Shown: positions 9,936 through 18,768, counted from the stretch's first letter. The stretch is DNA of 43,245 bases from a bacterium (GCA_026708055.1 JAPOVS010000017.1:1-43245); one strand, 5' to 3'. Notes: generated by a model not told the origin, from the sequence alone. Made by a program: numbers and translations.

Positions 9936-11297
9936 ATGAGCACACCGGCGACAAGCGACGAGGCGTCCCCCGCCGGCGGTGGCGAGATCCTCATCTCCGG
10001 CGGCACCCTCATCGACGCCACCGGCGCGCCGGCACGGCCCAATCCGGGTGTGCTGCTGCGGGGCGACCACATCCAGGTCGTCGGACCGGCAGCTGCCGAG
10101 GCCGCGTCCGCAGGGGCCGAGCGCATCGACGCCGGCGGACGGACGGTCATGCCGGGGCTCATCGACGCCCACTGCCACGCCACCTTCGACGACGTGCAGT
10201 CCAACGACGAGCTCTTCTTCCACCGCGACCCGGCGACGGCCGCGCTGGTGGCGGGCCAGAACCTCACCAAGATGCTGCGGGCGGGGGTCACCGCCTATTG
10301 CGACCCCGACACGCTGTTCTCCATGGGTCCGTCGCTGCGCAACGCCGTCGAGGCCGGCGTCGTGGCGGGGCCGCGCATCAGCACCGGTGTGCAGGCGCTG
10401 GTCACGGCCGTCGGCGGCACCGCCGGGCGGCTGATCCCCGACGAAGGCGTGGTGGGCTACGCCCAAGTGGTCAACTCCCTCGACGAGGCCGTGATGTGGA
10501 CCCGCCGGCACATCAAGTACGGCGCCGACTGGATCAAGATCCACGCCACCGGGCTGTTGCCGGGACGCTCCGGCGAGGTCCTGGGATGGAGTCGCGACGA
10601 GTTGCGGGCGGTCTGCGACACGGCGCACGAGCTCGACACCTCGGTGATGGCGCACTGTCGCAGCCCCGAGAGCGTGACCGCCTGCGCGGAGGCCGGCGTG
10701 GACATGCTGCTGCACGCCTCCTTCATGGACGCCGAGGGACTCGAGGCAGCGATCCACTCCGGCAGCGCCCTCTGCCCCACCTTCACGTTCCTCGCGAACC
10801 TGGCGGACTTCGGCTCGACGGTGGGAGCCGGCGCCGGCATGGAGGACATCTTCCGGGGAGAAATCGCCGCCACCGCCAAGATGATGCGCGCCGCCTACGA
10901 CGCCGGTGTGCCGCTGTTGTGCGGTTCCGAGGCCGGGTTCGCGCTCACCCCCTACGGGCACTGGCACGGCCGGGAGGCGGAGATCCTCGTGAACGAGTTG
11001 GGCCTCAGCCCCATGGAAGCCATCGTCTGCGCCACCGCCAACGGTGCCATCGCCATGCGGCTCGAGGGCCGCATCGGCACCATCACCGAAGGCTGCCTGG
11101 CCGATGTGCTGGTGCTCGACGGTGATCCGCTGGCCGACATCCGGCTGCTGAACGACCGCAGCCGCATCAGCGAGGTCATCAGCCGGGGCCGGCGGGTGGA
11201 CCTCAGCGGCCCCTGGCCGGCCCACGGGCCGATCCCCGGCGACAAGGTGCGCAACTGGGCGGAGGAGATCCTCACCTACGAGCGGGCCTACGGCTGA
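9936..11297 (+). CDS. Amidohydrolase superfamily metal-dependent hydrolase
   Basis: This 453-aa protein is of the imidazolonepropionase/prolidase-like group. The N-terminal small beta-sandwich (ILISGGTLIDATG) is followed by the TIM-barrel metal site: LIDAHCHATFDD (His79, His81), the putative carbamylated Lys in DWIKIHATG (Lys201), His240 (VMAHCRSPES) and His260 (MLLHASF). The last metal/catalytic position, usually Asp in a GTDAG motif, reads CGSEAGF here, a Glu at about 332. The C-terminus returns to the sandwich (GCLADVLVLDGDPLADI). It probably hydrolyses a cyclic amide or a related C-N bond; the substrate is unknown. The start ATG 9936 gives MSTPATSDEAS; the frame is open further upstream but without homologous-looking sequence. 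Confidence 0.88.
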   Translation: MSTPATSDEASPAGGGEILISGGTLIDATGAPARPNPGVLLRGDHIQVVGPAAAEAASAGAERIDAGGRTVMPGLIDAHCHATFDDVQSNDELFFHRDPATAALVAGQNLTKMLRAGVTAYCDPDTLFSMGPSLRNAVEAGVVAGPRISTGVQALVTAVGGTAGRLIPDEGVVGYAQVVNSLDEAVMWTRRHIKYGADWIKIHATGLLPGRSGEVLGWSRDELRAVCDTAHELDTSVMAHCRSPESVTACAEAGVDMLLHASFMDAEGLEAAIHSGSALCPTFTFLANLADFGSTVGAGAGMEDIFRGEIAATAKMMRAAYDAGVPLLCGSEAGFALTPYGHWHGREAEILVNELGLSPMEAIVCATANGAIAMRLEGRIGTITEGCLADVLVLDGDPLADIRLLNDRSRISEVISRGRRVDLSGPWPAHGPIPGDKVRNWAEEILTYERAYG

Positions 11298-11300
11298 GAT

Positions 11301-11326
11301 CCGACCGCTGTTGAGCGCCCGGTCGG
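11301..11326. terminator. Candidate hairpin terminator between convergent genes
   Basis: CCGACCG (11301-11307) and CGGTCGG (11320-11326) form a 7-bp stem with a 12-nt loop just after the amidohydrolase stop. GTGGTTTC follows on the plus strand. There is no true U-tract, so efficiency as an intrinsic terminator is uncertain. Confidence 0.4.
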
Positions 11327-11360
11327 GTGGTTTCGGCGGCCCGGTCCGAGAGGGCGGCTG

Positions 11361-11822
11361 CTACAGCACGTGCCGCGTGGTCTCGTGGACGGTGCGGATG
11401 GCGAAGCTGGACCGCAGCCGCGACACACCGGTGAAGCGCGACAGGTAGCGGTTGAAGATGCGTTCGAAGTCGCGATGGTCCTTGACCGCCAGGTGCAGCA
11501 GGTAGTCGGCATCGCCGGCCACCAGGTGGCAGGACATCACCTCGGGGCAGTCCCCCACCTCCGACTCGAAGAGCCGTAGCGACTCCTTGCTCTGGCTGAG
11601 CAGCGACACCTCCACGAACACGTCCAGGTCGCGGCCGATGGCCTTGCGGTTCACGATCATCACGTACCCGGCGATGAAGCCGCTGGCCTCCAGGCGTCGC
11701 ACCCGCCGGTGGCACGCCGAGGTGGACAGGCCGACTCGCGCGGCCAGCTCGGCGTGCGAGACGCGACCGTCGCTCTGCAACTCGTTCAGGATCTGCCGAT
11801 CCGTGGCATCCAGCGATTCCAT
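11361..11822 (-). CDS. Lrp/AsnC family transcriptional regulator, probable regulator of ald
   Basis: This 153-aa protein has an N-terminal helix-turn-helix (ILNELQSDGRVSHAELAARV, then STSACHRRVRRLEASG) and a C-terminal RAM ligand-binding and oligomerisation domain (PEVMSCHLVAGDADYLLHLAV). Lrp/AsnC proteins bind amino acids and wrap DNA as octamers. It is divergent from the alanine dehydrogenase gene across about 130 bp, the arrangement of aldR and ald in mycobacteria. I infer that it controls ald, probably in response to alanine. The start ATG at 11822 gives MESLDATDRQ, the usual N-terminus. Confidence 0.9.
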   Translation of the reverse strand: MESLDATDRQILNELQSDGRVSHAELAARVGLSTSACHRRVRRLEASGFIAGYVMIVNRKAIGRDLDVFVEVSLLSQSKESLRLFESEVGDCPEVMSCHLVAGDADYLLHLAVKDHRDFERIFNRYLSRFTGVSRLRSSFAIRTVHETTRHVL

Positions 11823-11953
11823 GGCGAGTATTGTGCGCTATTGCATCGGATTGCGCAAATCTTGTGCACGACTTGGGAATTCTCCAAATGGGTGACTTGT
11901 TACTTCGCCATACAGCGCACTATTCTTGTGATTGACACGACGAGGAGGTGATC
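11823..11953. promoter_or_regulatory. Divergent Lrp-like/ald control region with promoter and RBS
   Basis: A candidate ald promoter has TTGTTA at 11897-11902 and TATTCT at 11921-11926, an 18-nt spacer. A strong ribosome-binding site, GAGGAGG at 11942-11948, fixes the ald start at ATG 11954 rather than the in-frame GTG at 11948. GATTGCGCAAATC at 11849-11861 contains the palindrome TTGCGCAA and is a plausible Lrp-type binding site; the related TTGTGCGC (11831-11838) and CTTGTGCACG lie on both sides. The region is AT-rich compared with its neighbours. Promoter and operator calls are by eye. Confidence 0.5.
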
Positions 11954-13069
11954 ATGCACATCGGCGTCCCGAAGGAGATCAAGAACGAGGAACGGCGCGT
12001 CGGGCTGACCCCTGACAGCGTGCAAGAGTTGGCGGCCCGGGGTCACGATGTGTTCGTCGAGCACCGTGCGGGTGCGGGCGCCGGATTCAGCGACGAGGAC
12101 TACGCGGCCCGCGGGGCGACGGTCGTGGCGAGCGCGGACGGCATCTTCGACGTGGCCGAGCTGATCGTGAAGGTGAAGGAGCCGCAGGCCGCCGAACGTG
12201 CCCGGCTGCGCTCCCATCACACCCTGTTCACCTACCTGCACCTGGCGGCCGATCCGGAGCAGGCCTCGGAACTCCTGGCGAGCGGCGTGACCGCGATCGC
12301 CTACGAGTCGGTAACCGACAGCGCCGGCCGGTTGCCTCTGCTGGCACCCATGTCGCAGGTGGCGGGTCGGATGGCCATCCAGGCCGGCGCCCATTGCCTC
12401 GAAGGTGCCGCCGGCGGCCGGGGCGTTCTGCTGGGGGGCGTGCCCGGCGTCGCCGCCGCCCCGGTCGTGGTCCTCGGCGGCGGAGTGGTCGGCAGCAACG
12501 CCATCCAGATGGCGCTGGGGCTCGGCGCCGACGTGACGGTGCTGGACAGAGACCCGGTGGTGCTGGGGAAGCTCGCGGCGCGCTTCGGCCCGTCGTTGAG
12601 GACCCGCCGCTCCGACGCTGGGGCCCTCGAGAGCGCCGTGGTCGGTGCCGACCTCGTCGTCGGGGCCGTGCTGCTGCGCGGCGCCCGGGCTCCCCGGCTG
12701 ATAACCCAGCAGATGGTGAAGGAGATGCGGCCGGGTGCGGTGCTGGTGGACGTGGCGATCGACCAGGGCGGTTGCGCGGCGACCTCACATCCCACGACCC
12801 ACGCCGATCCCACCTTCACCGCCGAAGGGGTCGTTCACTACTGCGTGGCGAACATGCCCGGCGCCGTGCCGCGGACCTCCACCCTGGCGCTCAACAACGC
12901 CACCCTCCCGTACGTGCTGCGGATAGCGGATGTAGGTCCGTTGGCGGCCATGCGAGCCGACGCCGGACTGCGCGACGGACTCAACGTGTACGAGGGCCGC
13001 ATCACCGAACCCGCCGTGGCCAAGTCCCTGGGCCTCCCCTACACCGCCCCGGCGGTCTGCCTGAACTGA
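11954..13069 (+). CDS. ald: Alanine dehydrogenase
   Basis: The enzyme interconverts L-alanine and pyruvate plus ammonia with NAD(H). The 371-aa length equals the usual size. It starts MHIGVPKEIKNEERRVGLTP, the family hallmark. The pyruvate-binding Lys lies in VKVKEPQ (about residue 75) and the catalytic His in TYLHLAAD (about 96). The Rossmann motif VVLGGGVVGSNA (about 173-182) is followed by the acidic end of strand 2 in VLDRD. The C-terminal region retains the NMPGAVPRTSTLALNNATLP block. With the divergent Lrp-type regulator this forms a standard alanine utilisation locus. Confidence 0.96.
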   Translation: MHIGVPKEIKNEERRVGLTPDSVQELAARGHDVFVEHRAGAGAGFSDEDYAARGATVVASADGIFDVAELIVKVKEPQAAERARLRSHHTLFTYLHLAADPEQASELLASGVTAIAYESVTDSAGRLPLLAPMSQVAGRMAIQAGAHCLEGAAGGRGVLLGGVPGVAAAPVVVLGGGVVGSNAIQMALGLGADVTVLDRDPVVLGKLAARFGPSLRTRRSDAGALESAVVGADLVVGAVLLRGARAPRLITQQMVKEMRPGAVLVDVAIDQGGCAATSHPTTHADPTFTAEGVVHYCVANMPGAVPRTSTLALNNATLPYVLRIADVGPLAAMRADAGLRDGLNVYEGRITEPAVAKSLGLPYTAPAVCLN

Positions 13070-13092
13070 CTGTACGGCGCCGCGAACAGGCC

Positions 13093-13110
13093 AGCGGCTC
13101 AGCCGCCGCT
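13093..13110. terminator. Weak hairpin between convergent ald and toxin-like gene
   Basis: AGCGGC (13093-13098) pairs with GCCGCT (13105-13110) around a 6-nt loop in the 60-bp gap between two convergent genes. No U-tract follows on either strand, so the terminator role is only suggested by position. Confidence 0.25.
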
Positions 13111-13129
13111 ACAGGTCCGCCCGGCGTTA

Positions 13130-13813
13130 TCAGACATCGGCCGCGAAGCCCAGGCCGCGTTGAAACGCCCGCACGATCTGTGGGTGCCGTTCCTGGAAGT
13201 GCCGTGCCACGCTGTCTCGGACATCCTCACCCACCGTGGCGCGCAACATCGGATCGTCCTTCACGTCGGCGAAATAGCCGAGCCCTCGCACGAGCGCGTG
13301 GATGGACGAGTGCCGCAGCGAAAGCCCATATCGTCGGGCATAGAGGACGAGGCCCTGCTCGATGCTGATTCCGCCGAGAGTCTCGATGCACATGACGTCG
13401 AAGTAGTCGCGCAGGATGTGGCGGTCGGTGATGGCGGCGAGTTTGGCCGCCATGATGTCAGGAACCGAGCCGACGTCGAGACCGGCGACGGGGATCGGCG
13501 CCTCGAGTGTGACGGCACCGGCGTTCCACAGAATGTCGAGCCTCACCGAGTCGAGGGTCCCGTGCAGATGCCCCGCAGACTTTCGGGACAGCACGAATTC
13601 GCCGACTCGTCCCAGGGAATCCTCCAAGGGGTCCGGGTCGAACCTGTCGGGCGTGAACAGGTCAAGATCCTCGCTCCGACGGTGACGCAACCAGGTTGCG
13701 AGCGCCGTTCCCCCCATTAGCACGGTGCCCTCGGGAACCACGGAGACGACCTTCGGCCAGACAGCGATTGTGCTGTCGCTCAGAACCTCGACCAGTTCAG
13801 ACAGCTTCCGCAC
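13130..13813 (-). CDS. AbiEii/AbiGii-type nucleotidyltransferase toxin, copy 2
   Basis: This 227-aa paralogue of the protein at 1305-1982 has MGGTALATWLRHRRSEDLDLF, a third Asp in VRLDILW, and KLAAITDRHILRDYFDV. Motifs and gap-free alignment over nearly the whole length indicate the same fold and reaction. Substitutions are spread along the protein, so the duplication is not recent, or the two copies were acquired separately. As in copy 1 it overlaps the 3' end of its upstream partner by exactly 17 bp. The predicted role is the toxin of a nucleotidyltransferase toxin-antitoxin or abortive-infection pair. Confidence 0.85.
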   Translation of the reverse strand: MRKLSELVEVLSDSTIAVWPKVVSVVPEGTVLMGGTALATWLRHRRSEDLDLFTPDRFDPDPLEDSLGRVGEFVLSRKSAGHLHGTLDSVRLDILWNAGAVTLEAPIPVAGLDVGSVPDIMAAKLAAITDRHILRDYFDVMCIETLGGISIEQGLVLYARRYGLSLRHSSIHALVRGLGYFADVKDDPMLRATVGEDVRDSVARHFQERHPQIVRAFQRGLGFAADV

Positions 13814-14402
13814 ACCGCTCGGCCAAAGCGTTACGGACCATCGCCGCGGTCTCCGGCGATGTGGTCTCGTCTGCGGCCACCTGCTCCAGCACGTCGGCGG
13901 GCAGCGTCGAGATGACCCATGCCCACGACTCTATGTCGTCGCAGGAGAGCAACTGTTCGGCCACGAACGCCGCGTCGCGCGGCAGCCTGATGACCGAGGG
14001 GTCGCCCCACCAGAACTGCTGGTGGAATCTCTGGGGCAGGCGATCCGTCATCGGCTCGGGAGGCACCGTGGGTATCGGAGTGCGCTGCACCTCGGGCGCC
14101 GCGGCAAACCACTGCTCGCCCACCCGCAGCCGCCACACGACCTCCCGGCGCACGGGACGGGAATGAACGACCTCCACGTCGCCGCTCACCAGCCCCAGCG
14201 CTTCCAACCGTCCGAGGGCCTGACGAACCTCGCCGTCGCCGACCCCGGATGCCACTGCGACCGAGGCGCATCCGGCGAGCCCGAGGGGACGCCGCGCGAG
14301 TGCGGCGAGGACCCGCTTCTCGTCCGGCGACAGCACCGGGCGAGGGGGACCGGATTCGCCGGGAGCGGCTGTCGTGACGCCTTCGACCAGCGGTTTTATC
14401 AC
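13797..14402 (-). CDS. Winged-helix protein with DUF6922-like C-terminus, putative antitoxin, copy 2
   Basis: This 201-aa paralogue of the protein at 1966-2559 shares LSPDEKRVLAALARRPLGLA (winged helix) and, at the C-terminus, FHQQFWWGDPSVIRLPRDAA, FVAEQLL, ESWAWVISTLP and TAAMVRNALAER. I chose the GTG at 14402 (MIKPLVEGVTTAAPGESG) because upstream sequence is repeat-derived and carries no family-like residues; the frame itself stays open to 14549. This copy has its own upstream space (174 bp to the SMC-like gene), unlike copy 1, which sits directly behind prfB. Confidence 0.7.
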   Translation of the reverse strand: MIKPLVEGVTTAAPGESGPPRPVLSPDEKRVLAALARRPLGLAGCASVAVASGVGDGEVRQALGRLEALGLVSGDVEVVHSRPVRREVVWRLRVGEQWFAAAPEVQRTPIPTVPPEPMTDRLPQRFHQQFWWGDPSVIRLPRDAAFVAEQLLSCDDIESWAWVISTLPADVLEQVAADETTSPETAAMVRNALAERCAEAV

Positions 14403-14499
14403 GCTCAGGAGTCTACCCGAGCAGCGTCGACACAGTGCGGGCCACTGCGCGGCCAAGCCCCCAAGTGCTGAGCAATCGGTGGGGGAACCGGTCGGGAGG

Positions 14500-14545
14500 C
14501 CGAGCCCTGCACTCCGGCCTGCGCCGGTACGACGATCAGGGATGT
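14500..14545. repeat. Dispersed hairpin repeat, GGATTCCGGC-type, degenerate copy
   Basis: CCGGC (14514-14518) and GCCGG (14523-14527) form a short hairpin followed by TACGACGATCAGG. It is a diverged copy of the ATTCCGGC-loop-GCCGGAAT repeat seen intact at 21400-21419 and 40873-40892. It lies in the gap between the SMC-like gene and the second toxin-antitoxin-like pair, a region without a gene of its own. Confidence 0.5.
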
Positions 14546-14576
14546 CCACCGGCGCGGGAGGCGCCCAGCACAGCGT

Positions 14577-17213
14577 TCAGTCCGGCAGCGTGACAACCGT
14601 GGCGTTGCCGACATAGGCGTAACGCCCGGGGGTGCAGGTGAGCACGATCACCTGGCAGTTGCGGCCCGCGGCGGCGATGGCGGTGCCCATGCCGACGAGG
14701 CGTGACGGGTCGCTCCATCCGAGCGCGTCGTCGATGACGACGGGCGCACCACCGCCGTCGGGACTGACGATGGCCGCGCACGCCAGCCGGGCCAGCACGC
14801 CGAGTTGCTCGCGGGCGCCGACGCTCAGCTGCTCGACTTCGAGCGTGACGCCGTCCAGCGTGCGGCGGGTCAGACGGAGATCGTCGTCGAGCTCCACCTC
14901 GAAGGTCGGCCCGAAGACGATGCGACCGAACCCGTCGATGCGCTGCTTGAGGGGTGCCAGGTAGCGCCTGCGGCTCTCGGTGCGGCGCGCCTCGAAGGTG
15001 TCACAGAGAAGCTTGGCGGCCGCGGCCCGCGCCTCGGTGCGTTCGTAGGTAGCGGAGAGGTGCTCTTCGCGGCGGCGCGCCTCGTCAAGACTCTCGGCAA
15101 GCCCCTGCTCGCCGCGTAGCTCGAGGCTGATGCGCAGCTCCTGACGAGCGTGCAGGTTGGCCTGCAGGTCCCTTCCGGCCCGCTCCAGGGTGTCTCGGGC
15201 GTTCTCGAGCAGCTCCTCCAACGAGGCGGGATCGGCGGCCGCCAGAGTCTCGGTGGCCTGCTTCAGGTCTTCGGCGGCGGCGTCCAGCGCCTGCTGCGCC
15301 GCCAACAGATCGGCTCCGAGCGCCGCGTCGTCGCGTTCGTCGCGGGCGGCGGCGAGGGTTTCGGCCGCGCGAGCTCTTGCGCTGCGGGCGATGTCGATCC
15401 TGCCGGCCAGGTTGGCCTCGGCCAGTTCGGCCTCCCGGCGAGCATCGACGGCCCGCCCGGCGAGTGCCTCGCAGCGGTCGCGCTCGGTCGCACGGTCGTC
15501 CGCGGCGCGGTCCGCTTCGGCGGCGAGCCGCTTCGCCTCCTCGAAATCGGCGGGAGCGGGCGGGTCACTCGATCTCTCGGCGCTGTAGCGGGCGACGCGC
15601 CGGTGGAGCCGCTCCACCTTGTCCGCCAGCGCCTCCACGGTGAGGTCGCGTAGATCCTGCTCGATGACCTTCCGGGCATCGACGACGGCGCGCTCGGCCG
15701 CCCGCCGAGCCTCGGCCGCCTGCTGCGCCCCGGCGAGGTCTCCCACTCCGCCCTGCGCGCACAGCCTCCCGAACTCGGCGCGGGCGTCGTCCAGAGCGGC
15801 GACGAGACCCCGCGAATCGCCGCCGGCCCGCACGCACACGGCGACGACGTCCGGCACCCGTATCTCCGCCTCGGCTTCAACGGTGGTCGTATGGGCAGCC
15901 CCGGCCCGGAGAGCCATCTCGTCGCCGGCGACGTGCACCGTGAGGTCGGCCAGCGCGGTCGTCTCCACCGAGGCGGCTGCGGCAGTGGAAGCGGCCTCGG
16001 CGCGCGCCACAGCCATGTGCGCCCGTTCGATGCGTGCGAGGAGTTCGTCGTCCACGACGGCTGACTCGAGGTGGGCCTCGGCGTCGCTCCGGGCACCCTG
16101 CGCCGCCACGACCCGCTCGTGGCGCTCACCGAGCTGGGCCAGCTCGATCCTGTTGCGATGGTGATCACGGTCGTCGCCGGCGCGGGTCTTCTCGCTCTCG
16201 GCGGCCTGCAGCGCGACTCGGGCGTCCTCGAGGGCAGCGACGGCGCGATCGTTCTCAGTGATCGCTGCGGTCAGCGCCGGAGCGGCGCGAGCGGCCTCGG
16301 CCTCGAGGTCCCGCTGTTCGGCGCTGCGGGCCTCCAACTCATCGGACTGCTGCCGCCTCCGCTGCAGCTCGCCGTCCGCTCGCTCGCGGCGATCCTTCGC
16401 AGCGCTTTGGACGACGGTGAGTCCATCGATTTCACGCCGGAGTCCTTCGATCCCCGCCCATCGTTCGCTCAGCTCTTGAAGGGCTCGCTCGCTCGAGTCC
16501 TGCGTGCTCAGAAGATTCGCCTCGCAGGCGTCCAGCCGGGCCACTTCGACAGCGTCCTTGTCGATGTCCGCCATCTCTGCCGCAAGCCTGTCGACTTCTG
16601 CCCGTGCAGCCTCTACGTCACGCGCCGAGTCGACCCGATCCTTCAGCGGACGCCCGGTGGGCGTCCAGTAGCGGTCACGCTCGGCGACGATCCGCTGACC
16701 GAGATCGTCCTCGCGGCTCTCGGACAGCTCGCCGCCGGCGGCGCGGTCGAGAGCTCTGCCCAGCGACGGCACGGCGAGGTGTGGCAGGAGGAGTTCGGTG
16801 CCCTGCTCAACCCTCAATGCACGCCAGAGTTCGGCATCGAGAGTCTCGTCGAGGATCGCCTCGACCCGGTCGTGAGCGTCGCGCCCGGTGAGATTCCGGG
16901 GGAACGGGGCGAGTACCGCCAGGTTCGTCTCCGGACGGCGGAGCCACCGCTTGGAGTACCTGAACCGATACTGGCCCGAGGACATCTCGATCTCCACCTC
17001 GGGCCCCGCGTCGCGGTGTACTGGCTCTATGTCGCGGACCTTGCGGGCCTTCGAGTTGTCCGGCATGTCGATCAGCAGATCCAGCGCCTCGGGGATGCAG
17101 GTCTTGCCGACCTCGTTGGGCCCTTCGACCACGGTCACGCCGTCGACGGCGAAGGTCACGGTGCTGTCGAGGACGCCGCGGTAGTTCTGCAGCCGCACAC
17201 GATGGAGCCTCAT
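14577..17213 (-). CDS. SMC/RecN/SbcC-like (YhaN-type) ATPase
   Basis: This 878-aa protein has an ABC-type head split by a long coiled coil. The N-terminal head begins MRLHRVRLQNYRGVLDS with Walker A GPNEVGKT at residues 31-38; the GxNExGKT form is typical of YhaN-like proteins rather than classical SbcC. Residues from about 170 to 780 are mostly Ala/Glu/Arg-rich coiled coil, and I find no CxxC zinc hook at the apex. The C-terminal head carries the signature LSVGAREQLGVLARLA and Walker B PVVIDDALGWSD, with Asp-Ala where many relatives have Asp-Glu. It is 95 bp downstream of an Mre11/SbcD-like phosphoesterase, so the two likely form a DNA end-processing complex. Confidence 0.85.
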   Translation of the reverse strand: MRLHRVRLQNYRGVLDSTVTFAVDGVTVVEGPNEVGKTCIPEALDLLIDMPDNSKARKVRDIEPVHRDAGPEVEIEMSSGQYRFRYSKRWLRRPETNLAVLAPFPRNLTGRDAHDRVEAILDETLDAELWRALRVEQGTELLLPHLAVPSLGRALDRAAGGELSESREDDLGQRIVAERDRYWTPTGRPLKDRVDSARDVEAARAEVDRLAAEMADIDKDAVEVARLDACEANLLSTQDSSERALQELSERWAGIEGLRREIDGLTVVQSAAKDRRERADGELQRRRQQSDELEARSAEQRDLEAEAARAAPALTAAITENDRAVAALEDARVALQAAESEKTRAGDDRDHHRNRIELAQLGERHERVVAAQGARSDAEAHLESAVVDDELLARIERAHMAVARAEAASTAAAASVETTALADLTVHVAGDEMALRAGAAHTTTVEAEAEIRVPDVVAVCVRAGGDSRGLVAALDDARAEFGRLCAQGGVGDLAGAQQAAEARRAAERAVVDARKVIEQDLRDLTVEALADKVERLHRRVARYSAERSSDPPAPADFEEAKRLAAEADRAADDRATERDRCEALAGRAVDARREAELAEANLAGRIDIARSARARAAETLAAARDERDDAALGADLLAAQQALDAAAEDLKQATETLAAADPASLEELLENARDTLERAGRDLQANLHARQELRISLELRGEQGLAESLDEARRREEHLSATYERTEARAAAAKLLCDTFEARRTESRRRYLAPLKQRIDGFGRIVFGPTFEVELDDDLRLTRRTLDGVTLEVEQLSVGAREQLGVLARLACAAIVSPDGGGAPVVIDDALGWSDPSRLVGMGTAIAAAGRNCQVIVLTCTPGRYAYVGNATVVTLPD

Positions 17214-17308
17214 CGGCGCTGCTCCAGGCTCGCCGCGCCGCTCATCGGGGCCGCCCCATCAACCGAACCACCGGAGCCACGTCGCACCCGGAGAGCACAC
17301 GGCGGGCC

Positions 17309-18451
17309 TCATCCGTTGCGCCCCGCCAGGCGGTGCAGCAGAGCGAGAGCGTCTTGGGCGACGACGGCCCGGCCTTCGTCGCTGGCGGCGGCCAGTCCGC
17401 GGAGATCATCGAGCGTCTCGGCGGCGAAACCGGACAGTCCGAGGTCGTCGACGTCGGCATCGTCGGGGAGCACGGCCAGATCGCTGCGGCGCTCCCAGGT
17501 CTCCAAGGCGGCGAACGGGTCGGTGTGGTCGTCGAGCAGGCTGTCGAGTCGAGCCTTCTGGGCGAGGGAGACCTGGCCGACAAGCGCCAGCTTGAGGATT
17601 GTGCGCTCCTTGTCCGCCAAGCCTCCGAGCCAGTGGGCGAGGCGCTCGATGTCCCTGTCGCCGCTCAGTTCCCATTCGCGGCGCACGAACCGCCACACGC
17701 CCACGGTTCGGACGTCCACCCCCACCCGACCCTCGGCGGCGTCTAGTTCGACGACTACGACATTGCCGGGGTCGGTCTCGTCGTAGTCGGTGGGCTCGGG
17801 AGCGCCCGAGTACCAGATCCGTTCGCTGCGGCCGACTTCGGTCGTGGAGTGACGATCGCCGAGCGCCACATAGTGGATCGAGCCGGCACGCAGCAGGCCC
17901 TCGACCCGCTCGAGCCCGATGAGCGCCGGGTTGTCGCGATCCGGGGACATCGAGTCGAGCGCGCCGTGACCGGCGATGATGCGGATCGCCCCGGTGGGTT
18001 CGAGCCCCTCGCAGGCACCGGCGACCAAGTCGGTAGTCGGGTGCTTGTTGAACCACGGCGCGGCGACCAGTTCCACGCCGGGCGCCACGTCGACCGGCAC
18101 CGAGTCCCCCAGCACTACCACGTTGGCGGGCCGGTGCTTGCTGAAGGTGGGCGACCCGTAGACCGAAGCCGCATCCAGCGGGTCGTGGTTGCCGGGCAGC
18201 AGGTAGAAGGTCACGTCCGGCGTAGCCGCCATGGCGCCGAGCGCCCGGACGACGACCTGGCGACTCACCTGGTTGGTCTCGAACACATCACCGCAAACCA
18301 CAACGAAACCGCAACCCTCCTCGGTGGCAAGCGCGCCGATCCGGCGAACCGCGTCAATGCGCGCGCCGCTGAAGCGGGCCTGGGCCTCATCGGCGAGGAA
18401 ATGCCTCGTCATACCCAGCTGCCAGTCGGCTGTGTGAAGGAACTTCACCAT
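17309..18451 (-). CDS. Mre11/SbcD/YhaO-like metallophosphoesterase (putative DNA exonuclease)
   Basis: This 380-aa protein has the calcineurin-like phosphoesterase motifs in order: FLHTADWQLG (Asp, with Gln in place of the second His), VVCGDVFE, LPGNHDPLD, IIAGHGALD and ALGDRHST. These form the two-metal site of Mre11-family nucleases. The C-terminal third (about 285-380) is a helical region that in relatives caps or contacts the SMC partner. ATG 18451 (MVKFLHTADWQLG) fits the family start; the open frame upstream crosses repeat DNA. With the downstream coiled-coil ATPase it forms an SbcCD/YhaNO-like pair. Such pairs act in repair and, in some cases, phage defence. Confidence 0.88.
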   Translation of the reverse strand: MVKFLHTADWQLGMTRHFLADEAQARFSGARIDAVRRIGALATEEGCGFVVVCGDVFETNQVSRQVVVRALGAMAATPDVTFYLLPGNHDPLDAASVYGSPTFSKHRPANVVVLGDSVPVDVAPGVELVAAPWFNKHPTTDLVAGACEGLEPTGAIRIIAGHGALDSMSPDRDNPALIGLERVEGLLRAGSIHYVALGDRHSTTEVGRSERIWYSGAPEPTDYDETDPGNVVVVELDAAEGRVGVDVRTVGVWRFVRREWELSGDRDIERLAHWLGGLADKERTILKLALVGQVSLAQKARLDSLLDDHTDPFAALETWERRSDLAVLPDDADVDDLGLSGFAAETLDDLRGLAAASDEGRAVVAQDALALLHRLAGRNG

Positions 18452-18768
18452 GCCCAGAGCATAGGAAGGGGGTGTGACACTCCCGGCCCGGCCTGCGCGG
18501 TGCCAGCCGGACTGCCGTCGTTCCCCGCACAACCCGCGCCCGCGGGCGAGGTCATCCCTGAGCTTGTCGGGCTCGGGCGCCGCGGGTTCGGAACCCGTTA
18601 CCGCGGGCGAGGTCATCCCGCGCCGTCCGCCGGGTTGCTGTCTGCCAGCACGCCCGAAGGCATATTCCGGGACGTGATGCGGACACCCGATGCGGAATGC
18701 GGACAGCTAGTGCATGATGCGGACATTCAATGCGGAATGCGGACAGCGAGTGCAGGTAGCCTGTATGT
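18452..18768. repeat. Divergent intergenic region with two direct-repeat families
   Basis: This 317-bp interval separates the phosphoesterase gene from the AAA ATPase gene. A 19-bp direct repeat CCGCGGGCGAGGTCATCCC is at 18540-18558 and 18601-18619. Between the two lies the odd palindrome CGGGTTCGGAACCCG (18583-18597). A 40-bp tandem repeat with TGCGGAC motifs follows at 18676-18755 and is listed separately. No gene is supported here. Confidence 0.6.
18676..18755. repeat. 40-bp tandem duplication rich in TGCGGAC, just before the AAA ATPase
   Basis: Units 18676-18715 and 18716-18755 match at about 34 of 40 positions. Each contains GATGCGGACA and TGCGGAATGCGGACAG, so TGCGGA occurs six times in 80 bp. 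The array ends 13 bp before the GTG start of the ATPase gene and could be an operator or a transposon-end remnant. Confidence 0.7.

Noticed and set aside
18540-18755. CRISPR-like array between the phosphoesterase and ATPase genes
   Set aside because: There are only two copies of each repeat, one repeat set is in direct tandem without spacers, and no cas genes are present.
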